This document shows positions 37,415 through 49,053 of a DNA stretch of 64,000 nucleotides, piece after piece. The notes beneath the pieces were generated by a model. It had not been told where the DNA came from. It saw only the letters and a list, made by a program, of their open reading frames with translations, and did no database searches. The number at the start of each line of letters is the position of its first letter. Position 1 is the first letter of the stretch. The stretch comes from Vespula vulgaris. Taxonomy: Eukaryota > Arthropoda > Insecta > Hymenoptera > Vespidae. The stretch is from the NCBI RefSeq assembly GCF_905475345.1, contig NC_066608.1, positions 310,001-374,000 on the forward strand, in the 5' to 3' direction. A program made the translations under genes and the position numbers.

Positions 37415-38843
37415 ATGCACAATAAATCTATTTTATTTGTCTTTCTCATTGTTTTTTGCTTTTGTGAAATTAATTATGTTGAATGTATAAAATCTAATAA
37501 AAACGAATTACAAAGTGAAAAATATCCACCATGTGCTGCTTGTAAAATACTTATCAATAGTTTTAAAAATGTAAGGTTTGTTTTTTAACTAAGTAATTAT
37601 TATTAAGTTTCATTTTAATTAATTGTCTGTCTAATGGTATAATTAAGATTTAATAAAACAATGAATGTATTTTTAAATAATGTTCAAGTACTTTTTTGTA
37701 GGGTTTAGAACGTACAAGTCGTGGAAAATTTGAAGGTGGTGATAGTGCATGGGAAGAAGATAAGTTAGGTTCTTATGCAAGAAGTGAAGTACGTCTCATT
37801 GAAATACAAGAACATTTATGTAAGGAAGTAGAGCGTGGTAAAGATCAATGTCATTCCATAGCAGAAGAATTAGAAAATAAAATAGAAGAATGGTGGTTTA
37901 AACATCAAAATACCTATCCAGATATATTTGATTATTTATGTATAGAGCAAACAGAACGTTGTTGTCCAAAAGATCATTATGGTCCCCAATGTATACAATG
38001 TCCAGGTTTTCCAGATAATGTTTGTAACAAAAATGGTAAATGTAAAGGTGCAGGTACAAGAAAAGGGAATGGTAAATGTCTTTGTGACAAAGGCTATTAT
38101 GGAGAAACATGTAATGATTGTGCACCAGGCTATTATGAATCTTATAAGGATGAAAATAAATTACTATGTTCTACTTGTCATGCTGCATGCAATGGTTCTT
38201 GCAAAGGGCCAGGACCCAAAGATTGTGAGATGTGTTCTCATGGGTGGTATATGATAGATGGACAAGGTTGTTTTGATATTAATGAATGCTTAAAAAGTGA
38301 TGAATCTTGTCCAGGAAATCAATTTTGTGTCAATAAAGAAGGAGGTTTTACATGTCTAGGTAAACTTATAAATTTAAGAAAAATATTAAGATGCTAAAAT
38401 ATCTGTTATTTAGAACTAATATTTAATAAATGTTTTGTGTTATTTTAAATTTGTAGGATGTGATAAAGCTTGTAATGGTTGTACTGGAGATGGACCAGAT
38501 ATGTGTATAAAATGTGCAGATGACTATCATAAAAAAGATAATTTGTGCATAAGTATATATTTTATTATTCGTAGATATTATACTAAATTAATTTGAGGTA
38601 GTAATTAATATATATATTTCAGATTCAGATCTTCTTGGTCGCAAGAGACATGAAAATTTTGCACGATATGCAACATACCTTGGTCTTTGTGTAGCAACAT
38701 GTATTATTTTACAACGAAATATATATGTAGCAAGTGTTATAGGTATATTAGTTGCAGTTTATATATCAGTGTCTGAGTATATGATTGCTCATAGTAATAT
38801 TCAAGATACAACAGCTAATATGGATATCTTAGGACCAGCTTGA
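37415..38843 (+). CDS. Creld: CRELD: cysteine-rich with EGF-like domains, membrane-anchored
   Basis: Four coding exons (37415-37570, 37702-38359, 38457-38552, 38623-38843) join in frame for 376 residues. A signal peptide occupies about residues 1-24 (SILFVFLIVFCFC). A CAAC motif at 40-43 is the CxxC associated with the family's proposed disulfide-exchange role. The Trp/Glu-rich WE region follows (EEWWFKHQNTYPD). Next are EGF-like and furin-like Cys-rich repeats, with a calcium-binding EGF start DINECLKSDESC. The C-terminus carries two closely spaced hydrophobic segments (YLGLCVATCIIL and ASVIGILVAVYISV), as in CRELD1 rather than the soluble CRELD2. CRELD proteins are ER residents linked to protein folding and receptor maturation. 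An AATAAA at 38882-38887 is about 40 bases after the stop. Confidence 0.93.
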
Positions 38844-39170
38844 CTAAATCGGAAGATATAGCTTCAATATATATTAGTTTTAATAAATATTTCATAATTT
38901 TTATGAATGTAATTATTTAATAATATTGTATCGGACAAAAATATTTATACAATAATTGATGGCGTTTTATTGTTATTTTGCTAACTTTATTTTTTCTTTC
39001 CTTTTAATATAGTTTTATTTAACATTGTGTACAATTTTGTGACTTACAGTTATATTAAAAAAATTATTATATTATAAAGTAGACAAAATTTACATTTAAT
39101 ATATTTTCTATAATAATTTATATTTAGAAATTATCTAATCGTATTAAATGCCATTTAATACATGTAATAA

Positions 39171-39183
39171 CCAATAGATGGCG
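39171..39183 (+). promoter_or_regulatory. Strong CTCF-like motif
   Basis: CCAATAGATGGCG matches the CTCF core CCASYAGRKGGCR at 12 of 13 positions (the S position is A). It lies about 330 bases beyond the CRELD stop, at the edge of the mir-315 desert. Confidence 0.4.
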
Positions 39184-40004
39184 TATAAATATTAAAACGT
39201 GCACGAAAGAAAAAATTCTTCAGGACTATTCAAAAAGTATGAATGATTGAATCCGTTAGCAATACTCTTTAGCAATACTTATATCCATATTATAATTTTT
39301 GAATAAAGCTTCATACCAGTGCGTGAGCTTTCTTAACAATAACAAATATAAAGTTAATTTATAATTTTGCAGTGTATATTTAAAATATATACTATAAAAT
39401 TATAAGTTATACAGTATAATTTATAATTTTACTATATATTTTAGTAGTATAAAAATGAATTTGTCGGTATAATTTGTTATTTGACACTTAGGAATATTTT
39501 AAATCTTTCAGAAATTAGGTATTAATTAATTAATGCTATATTTACTTATATTATCTAGAGAAGTTTTTGAATGAAAAAAGTATATGATATATAAAAGTAA
39601 AGAGTTTTTGAAGAAAAAAAGTATGATATATAAAATAAATTTGTGTGATTAATTTAACCGAGTATATAATTTTGACAATTCTACGTTGTCAAATAAAACT
39701 GTGAAACAATTAAAATTTACTTGTATAATTTTTGAAATGCAAAGTATATTTTCACTATTGCCAGATAATAATTGTTGATATCGATATTTTATAATAGTAT
39801 TGGCATGAGTTAGATTTATTTAATTAATGTTATTTTATTATAAATAAAACTATGAGAAAACAAATACGGTGTCAACAATGTACACGTATACAAAATAACA
39901 AAGATTTTATATATTTTCAAGAAGCTAATGTTTATAATAGTTATGTTTTTCATTTTATATAGAGATTTTTACGAGGGAATGCTGAACGATGATCTTACTT
40001 TCTA

Positions 40005-40017
40005 TCACTAGATGGCT
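40005..40017 (+). promoter_or_regulatory. CTCF-like motif
   Basis: TCACTAGATGGCT matches 11 of 13 positions of the CTCF core, in the same orientation as the site at 39171. A weaker TAGATGGCT occurs at about 41,434. Confidence 0.25.
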
Positions 40018-42119
40018 TAGATAGACTACTTTTTCTCGCAATCTGAACTATCTTTCTTCATTTATGAATAATTTGCATAAGGAGTTGAAGTTCTTGCAAT
40101 ACTTAGTATCAATTTATATCCACATTAAAAATTTTTGATGCTGGTTTTTAATATAACTGCATTAAGGAATAATCGTAAAGCATGTGTTTAAGTAAGCTTC
40201 TTAAGAGTCTGTTATGCTAGTATTTTTATTCCCATTAATTAATGGATACTCTATATAAAAAAGAATGTTGCTTTAAAAATTTTTTATATTTTATAATTGC
40301 TTTAACATTTGTTATAGTATACATTTTGCATCTACCTAAAAAACAATTTCTGAAATTCTGACTTAAGCTGGTTCGCATTAATAGAAGAATAATATCATAT
40401 TAGTATCGTAAACAATTTTACATAAAAATAAGAGCCATAACTAACTAAAATGTGTTAGCTCATCTCCTATATGAAATCTCTATTACTTTGTACACACGTC
40501 ATTATTGAAACTTCATTTATATATATTTTTCCATTATCCTTTACTTTATTATAAACAAAAAAATATGATTGCGTGTAGAAAATATTCATATGTATTCAAA
40601 CTTTAAACACAATAAGTAATGGCCCAAATTAATAAAACTTACAATTTAAATCCAACGAGTTAAACATGGTTTTAACTTATATGAATATCGCTTAGTTACT
40701 ATATGCGATTGTCATATAAAATAACGATTACAACATCATACTTTTTTTAGTAGCCGAAACATCGGCTGATCTTGTTTAAAAATTACTTGCTTATCTATGT
40801 ATATGCGAAGATATGTCGCTTCTTCGATATATATAAAAATTTTCGATACACAATCATATTTTTCTTTTTATAATAAGATATTTGACGGATAATATAAGAT
40901 AGATGAAAAGAAAATTTATCCTACTATTGCGAAATCCATTAATGCGTTATTAATGGCCGCTGCTTACGTTCATTTTTAAACAAACAATCGATAGTGAAAC
41001 AATTGTTTGTAAAATAAACGAACATAATACATTTTACTTTTATATAATGTATTTATAGTTATGGGTATTATTTTACAAAAGAATTACTTCGCAATTAATT
41101 ATTCACTCAAGAATGTATGTATATTACGATAATAAATAACTTGTACATACAATAATATATATACATTTTTTTGGAAATTAATATGATTATATAATTTACG
41201 AAACACTTAAATGTAATAAAAGTAATTGTTTCTACATTCATATCGCTGTCTATAAGAAGAAGTGTTTAGGAAAAATAATTGTTTATGTATTTTATGCCAT
41301 TGTAATAACAAGTTACTTTCAAATAATAAATAATATGGATATATTGTCGATAGTGAGTATTGTTATCTTAGATATGTTTATTATGCAAGTTTGTTAGATT
41401 TTTCCGAAAATACTGACTGCAGTTGGGTGTTCATAGATGGCTACGCAAGCTTAATGCTTCTCACATGAGAAATGTCATTTATACGATTTAAAGAACTTTA
41501 AAGTAAAAGTTTTAAATTGCAATACTCAATACAATATATCCATATTACAAATTTTTGCGAAGGGGGCGAAGAAAACATTCGGCGCCATTACTACAACTAA
41601 AAAGTATTTTTAAACATTGACCCGATATTATGACTTGTCAAATGGAATAATAATTATATCTATAATTAATTGAAATTTTACCTAAATATAAATATATCCT
41701 ACAATCTAGTCAAATCATTATATAATTTCAGACAAAATATTTCTGTTCTTAACCAGTGTTATTGAAACTACATAGTAACAATACAATTTTATTTGCAGAC
41801 TTATAAGTAAACTGTAGTTTGTGTAACGTATATACAAGTCGTCCGTCGTTTATGATTGACAATTTCTATAACATTCTATCGTAAATCAAATTACGGATTT
41901 TCATGTAAAAATCATAGATCTTTCTGCGATTTATAGATGCATAATTTTATATACTTATTGATTATGTAATATTATGTATCAGATGCTTATGTGATATGTA
42001 TTATTTTAAAATAAATTTTATGAACTTATCAATGACTATACTAATATTGTTACTACAGAATATATAATTAATTTATAATATATAAATGTTTTTTTACTAC
42101 TATTGAAATCATGAAATCG

Positions 42120-42420
42120 CCATTTTACTTACGCGAGTATCCACAAAGCTATATGCGATCCATCCCATACGTCCGTATGATTGTGTGTCGCTAGGTAAAA
42201 TGAATGACTGTGATAGTTGAGGAGAGGGGATACTTGACCCATCCAAGAAACTCTTCCGGATTGGTTCGTCGACGTCCGCTGACGTAATAAACTATCGATG
42301 GACGGACTGCCTAGACTTACAAGCGACGAGTAGAATTGATCAACGAAAGTCTAAAAAAATGTACCCACCCTCCTATATCCCCACACGTGTGTAGTATGTG
42401 ATAACGATGCATTTGTGTAG
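42120..42420. promoter_or_regulatory. CpG-containing promoter-like segment
   Basis: An island of higher G+C in AT-rich DNA. It holds a CRE-like TGACGTAA and an ATCGAT (half of a DRE-type element) at about 42,281-42,300. No gene starts nearby, so it may drive a non-coding transcript such as a mir-315 primary RNA. Confidence 0.25.
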
Positions 42421-45400
42421 ATAAATGCAAAATGGAATCATTTTTTGCATTACATCAAATATTCTTCAATCAGTATTAAAGAAATGTAAGTGCGAGTAAA
42501 ACTTTGTTTCAAAAATACTTATTTTTATGATTTTTGATGTTACTTTTCTAATAGATCTCATTTAAATGAATTACGTTAATGAGTTTAACTTATCTAGAAA
42601 TAGATATGCATATACAAGATATACAAGCTATCTCATCGCTCTTATTTTTGACTGAAAAATTTGATAATCATTCAAAGGGTAAAACTATAATTATTAAAAT
42701 TATACAAAATTTTTATTTTCTTAGTTTTCATTTTAAACCATAAAAATAGTCGAATTTTTAGTTAAAAATTCACTTATTTATTAAAGTAATATGAAGAATA
42801 TAAAAACTTAACATTAAACATAACAGTTTAAATTATATATTGCAAATTAATTATAATGAAATTGAAATTCGTAGTCTGATTCTTTTGCAAAAATCATATT
42901 AATCAAATCGGGTAACTCGAATGACATTAAAGAATAAGCTCAACCAAGTCGATGATGTATAAATAAAGAATTGGATTTGAAAATATGATAAAGGAAAAGA
43001 CCACAAAAAATAAGAAAAATGACAGAACAAAGAGAGAAAGAGAGGAAGAAAAAGCGAGTAAAAGATTAAGCGAGAGAGATAGAGCGAAAGAGCGAATGAG
43101 CGAGCGAGCGAGCGAGCAAGAACGCTCTCGCATTCCGTCACGGGCGTTCGTGGCTGACGGATGCGTCGTACTCTTGTCGCGAAAAGAATTTTTATACTTT
43201 TTGATAAAATAATCAAATCAACGATTCCGTCGAGGCACAACTCGATAAAACGATTCGCGAACGAGTCGAAACATACGTTTCAGAATCAGTGAGTCAGATC
43301 TCCTTAGAGGGACTTTCGCGAGAGCAGATTTATCCTTTCTCAGGTTTCCTTCCTTCTCGCAACGTTAGAATCCGGTCCTGCGGGATGCAGCAGGTTGATC
43401 GTGGAACATGGAAATTCTTCTTTCTTCGATGTTCTACAGGTATTTCCAATATCTTTGTATTCTCTTGTCGACGTTCAATGTCGTGGCTCTTTGACTTCTG
43501 AATAAATTGCAAATTTAATTGGTCTTTCCGAAATAATATTGTTTCAGCACTAATTGCTTGCTAATGGTTTTGCTAATGGTCTTAGATGCGACTAAAACAG
43601 AAGCTTGTGTATGCCAACATTGATAATCGAATGTTTATGAAAACGTAATATAACACGAAGTCTGTTAAAAATGTGAAATTGATAATTTCTCTAAGAAATA
43701 TACATTTAAGTATTTAAATACTTGTATTTAAATACTCTGATAAAACATAGTATCACATAAACATTCTCTGTAGGCGATAAATAATGTCTAAATTTAATTA
43801 CATTACATTAAAAGATAAGGATTTCATATACACGTGTATTTTCTTATCGATATCAAAATGAGATGATTTAATTAATATCAATATCATTTATTTTCTGATA
43901 AACATTTTCTCTTAACTCCTGTTTTTTAAGTTTAACAAAATTTTTTTAATATAGTATATGGTTAATCCATTTTCATAGAAAATTAAAAAATCTCGCCTTT
44001 CTTTTTTTTCAGAAATGTTTGATCGTTTCTTTCGTAATTGACTGAGAAATTTAAAATCGATATCGAATAAAATACAATTAAAAGATAATAGAGATCCATT
44101 TTGTATGGACCCATGATTTTTGTTCAGTTTTTTTCGTTATGGTCTATTGCCAAGATACGGTTCAATAAAAAAACACAACTTTCCAATATTTATACGCACG
44201 AACGCATTTTGATGGTGTATTTTTTTTATCGAATTCTACTTTTCTCATCCCTAAAAAAGAAGATTTCTCTTTTTTTTGTTTTCGACAATATTCCAAGGCT
44301 TTCTTCCGTGTAATCATTACAATGTAATAATCAACTTTCTTTCCTTTTCATATAACACACTTTCTTGACTTTTGGAGATACGGAAGAGGTAAAAAATAAT
44401 GTTATGCTTATAATTAAATCACTACGATAATGAATGTGATAAGAAAGCAAGATACTATTAGCTTTCACGAAAAAAGTTACAGCAACGATTCCATCAATCG
44501 TATGCTCGGTATCTTCCTTCCATTTTCTTATTCTCTTTTGATAAACTCAAAAAATTACACATCGTGTAATTTAATAGAAAATAAGAAATCAAGGCAATAT
44601 ATAAATGATTAGCACGTATCACTTAAAATGTATTTGGCGTATATAACCAACATTGTAGATTATTACATCGATCGACGAGTTGATTAACGTGAATCGCCTA
44701 ATGGGTCCTTTATCTCTTCTCTCTTCGTTTTCGATTCAAACGACGATCGATGATATTGACTACCTGATGAACCGACAAATGCGGTTTGCTTTAAATCCAT
44801 CGGATGAATGTAGATGTTACAGAGATGTTCTTTAAAGTACAATAACGCACTGATATTCATAGTATAGATGGTTAGTTAATAGAACACGTTCTAAAATTTC
44901 GTAAACCTTTTACAACGAAGTTATTCGAATAATTACTCGGTAGAGTAATTATTAAATAATAGCATAAATTACTAATTGCTACTGGTATTGCTACTGCTAC
45001 TGTTGTTGAGACCTTTAAGCTCAAAGCTCAGCAGAAAGCCTCGAAATTTTTCAACGACGTACAATCGCTGGAATTTCAATCCTATCGATTCGGTTGAAAA
45101 GCTTCCTTTTCCAGCACCTTTTTTTATCGACACCTGGATCATATTGTTCTCCCTTTACGTTACGCGAACACACGTTCATTCAACGAACGAAAGTACTGCT
45201 TCGAATCCCTTCCTCGAAAAATTTTCGACCCCGTCACCCCCTTTTTTACTCGGCGGGGAAGATATCGACATTGAGAGAGAAAAAAGAAAAAGGAAAAAAA
45301 CGGGGAAGGGTCAAAAAGTGTGCGAATCATCCGTTTAAAAAAAAGTTCGAATTAAAAACGTTAGGAGAGGTCGAAGCACAAATTCAACGATAAGTTGAAA

Positions 45401-45426
45401 GCTTTTGTGATTGTTGGAGCAGCAAG

Positions 45427-45594
45427 ATGGTTCCTCGCCGAAAAAAGGACGCATTACTATTGCTTATCCCTATCCTAACCTACTGTTGCTATGACAACGA
45501 AATGGCGTGGCCAATCCCACCCTTTGGATTGGGGGAGTTCTTCGAAGACCTCGAGGAAACTCGTTTCTATCTGACGGAGAAAAAATACAGTTAA
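45427..45594 (+). CDS. Candidate small ORF, possible secreted or membrane micropeptide
   Basis: A 55-codon ORF with a good start context (AAG ATG G, A at -3 and G at +4). The product begins MVPRRKKDALLLLIPILTYC: a basic n-region then a hydrophobic stretch (about residues 9-19) ending at CC, like a signal peptide or anchor. The remainder (residues 22-55) contains MAWPIPPFGLGEFFEDLEE, aromatic and acidic, with a KK near the C-terminus. The hydrophobic-then-acidic layout is less repetitive than other frames in this desert. I recognise no family, and no splice sites or promoter can be tied to it. It could be chance. Confidence 0.3.
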   Translation: MVPRRKKDALLLLIPILTYCCYDNEMAWPIPPFGLGEFFEDLEETRFYLTEKKYS

Positions 45595-48500
45595 CAGCGT
45601 CTTCTCCCTCTCCTCTCTTTCTCTTTTTCTCTCTCTCACTCATCTTGTCTTAAAGCTCGTACAAAAAGAAATAATCGAACGTTAAAGTTCGACGATTACA
45701 GGACAATCCTGATCCGTTATCAGTTTCCTTGGAAATAAGAGAAAGAATATGTACACCTTTCTGGGAAAGAGATTTTAATCGTTTTAATTTTATGTGATTA
45801 TCACAGAGAAAATTCCTTCGTTTTTCAATAACTTTCTTTCCGGAGATCTTTGCGAGAAGTCTAAAAAAAAAGAAGGAACGAAAGAAAAGGGTTGAGCGTT
45901 CTCCATTGGCCGGAATCCTTTTGCCTTGGCGATGCTTGGCTGCACTACGTTTATTGCCATGCGGAGAAAGACCGGCTTCTCGGTATTACATCGTTTCTAA
46001 GTGCATTTGCAACCGCTCTCCGTTCCTGCTTTTAGCGCTTGGTGCACCTTGGCGAAGGAGAGATGCTGTTCGACGAACGGAACTCTCGATCGTTTATCCT
46101 ATAATAATATCGCGCGACGGCATTAAAATCAAAGGTGTGGCGACCTCCGTTGAAAGATAAAACTTTCCTTTCCGCAGAATCACGATACTTAAAGGTTTTC
46201 TCTCCTTCGTTAAAAGAAGAAAATTATTGGTATTCGGCCATTTCCTTTTTTGCCATATCCTGCTTTTATTGCATCTTTCACTATTGTTCGCGCAACACCA
46301 AGGAATTTATTAGCGAACCAACGATAAAATGCTTTTCGCTGAATTTCTCCTTCACCGGACGTCGTCCTAATGTCATTTCAAATGCGAAATGTACCTGTGA
46401 TAATTACACGACACGATAAAGTCTGTGAATTTTATGAAAAAGGATTGAAAAAGAGGGTCATTAAAATCCATCGTCTTGGTAACCATGAAACAGTGCCTTA
46501 TATATCGCCAAATGATAAACAATTATCCCCATCATGGAAAGTCCTTTCGAAAGAAGAAACTCAAAATAAAACTTATCGTCGCATTGCATTTAGAAGGAAC
46601 GAAAGGTGATCGTCCAATCGAGAATCGATTAGCTATTAGACATTCATAGAATATCTATTGATAAATGAAATTACACAATTCCAATTAATTATCTTCGATG
46701 ACACGAATTGTCATGTACATTATCAAAGACTCTATCCAGGAGAAAGGTAATTATCGAACGTATTCGCTTAAATTCTTTAGAGAGCAAAGTTAACAACCTC
46801 ATTGGTATTGCTTTTATCTATATCGTTTCACATTTTTTACTTCTTTCCAATCTTGGAACAACGAAGAAAGAAATAGAGAAAGAAAGAGAAAAAGGGAAAG
46901 AAAAAAATCGTCCAGAATGATCCAGATTCGTTTCACGAGCTTCTTTATAGCTGATCGGTGTATTCAGCGAACTACAACTTCTATCGGCTATCATGACTCG
47001 ACGGTGTTATGCCGGTCATTTCAAAACTTTCCACCTGTACAACCACAATTCCCTCGACCAATCGATTTTTCGTTCTCCTTCGGACGAAGAAACGATGCTA
47101 CGGGACGTTTCAAAGTATTCTTTCGATATTTTAACCAATCGAACCAAGGACACTTATACGAAGAGATACGCTCTTTGAGACACATCAAATTCCTCATTGT
47201 TAAGCGTTACTCAAAGATCCAGTTTTCTCACAGCAAAGATCGCAATTATTTTTCTCATTTTCCGCTCATAATTGGATCACGTCGTCCTCGATATAATAGA
47301 CACAAATCACTGAAGCGGATTTTACAATAGACATTGTCTCTAATATCTAAATCGGAGATTTTTTGAAAGACTCGAACGATCACTATATCGTTGGACTATT
47401 TCACAAAATCCGTTCCATGACTCGACGATCGGCTAGCACCATTCCCTTACGCAAGACGTCCGTGAAGTTTTCATCAAACCCACAAGATTTTTTTGAGGAA
47501 ACCGATCGAACGTTTCAGGCTACTTCCTTCGTGAGAGTCTCACGATCGAAGTATTCGATTTCTTACAACGTTCCTCGCTGATCTCCACGAATCCAATCCA
47601 ATCCTCTTCTCCTTCCCTTCTCTTCCTTCCTCCTCTTTCTCCTCTCCCCTTTCCAGTGGTATCTCCGTTGGATGGAAGATTTTTTCTCAAGGATAATAGA
47701 ACCCGTCCTCTCGTTTTCTGCCGCATCACCGTGTATAACCACGCTGCTTCATAGTCCCTCGTAACAGCGCTTTAATGCTCTACGGCCCTAACGCTGGGCC
47801 CTACAGGCTCCTCCATCTGCCACCCCTTTTTATTCTTTCTTTAGACTCACCTCGTGTCGGTCCTGATGGTACGATTCTTCTAACCGATCTCGTAATAAGG
47901 TCAACGAACGATCCTACTAAAATTACCAGGATAGATTTCCCTTACTAGAGAAATGAAATTTTAATAACGAACTGATCGGTAATCAACCCAAGTAGAAAAA
48001 CCCGCGTCTTGTGTTTCAACTTGAGTAGATCACCCGTTTGATTCTGATTAATTGAAATAAAAGTAAAATACTTTGGGCGAATTAACAGAATCGCAAAAAA
48101 ATTGATATCTTTCGCGTTATCAAGAGGTTAAATGTAGCGTATATTAATGATATGTAAGATTTTCTGTTAGGATATTCGAGTTTGTTCGATCGACGAGACA
48201 CTTTTTACGTAAGAGCGCCGCTAGCAACAAAGATCGTTCACCAGGATGACGAATCGCCGTATCCGATTACGTCGACGCCAAGTTTCACAGTTTTTTGATA
48301 AGAATAGTTGGTAATAATTTGAAATCAATCTGACAGACTGAATCCAGTCTGCTTTCATATTTGTCTCTCACGATTTTTAAGCGTACCACCATCGGTTTTT
48401 TATTAATAGAATTTCGTGGAGAGTTTGAGATACGACGAAACGTACCTACTCGAAATACATTGCAGCTGCGCAAACAACATCAGGTGAAACCATCATCGAG

Positions 48501-49020
48501 AGATAGAGAGGAAGAGAGAGCGCAGAATTTTTTTTTAATCGCACACAAACAAAAGATAGTATAAATCTTTTTCTTTACAGAAGTGGATTTTAAAAGCCAT
48601 TAGGAATGGAAGTGCCAAAGAGAAAAAAAAACGACTCTAAGCGAGATGTAAGAGTTAGTAACGAAACTTGCTAACACCGCAACTTTTTTTTACAATCGTC
48701 CGTGCGAGACTTAACGGATCAAAGTCTGCCTTCTATAGGGTGAACTCGATTATCTTCGATTAGTTAAAGATCTGATAAACTCGAAAATTAAAAAGATGTC
48801 TACGTATCGGATTTACGTATTATTTAGAAATTTCAGTAGAAATAATTACCGATTAAATTAGTTCGATCTTTTCTCTCTCAATGATCGAGTAGATTAATCG
48901 ACACGAGGCAGAAAATTGGACCACCCTGTAGATCTCCGCTCGAGTACGCAACAGCTGCTTAAGGATTCTCGAGCGAGCATGATTTGCGTCCAGGGCCGTG
49001 CAATTTCAAGTTCAAACGCT

Positions 49021-49022
49021 CG

Positions 49023-49045
<23 letters not shown>
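49021..49045. repeat. (CT)n microsatellite
   Basis: A perfect CT run in the desert. Confidence 0.85.

Positions 49046-49053
<8 letters not shown>

Larger units (their letters stand above)
38844..42890. other. AT-rich gene-poor DNA
   Basis: About 4 kb of AT-rich DNA with no supportable coding frame. It contains two or three CTCF-like sequences and, at about 42,120-42,420, a CpG-containing segment that looks like a promoter. Confidence 0.5.

Noticed and set aside
46917..47330. 137-codon open frame on the plus strand in the desert
   Set aside because: The composition is ordinary but no domain, signal or splice evidence exists, and it overlaps other frames.
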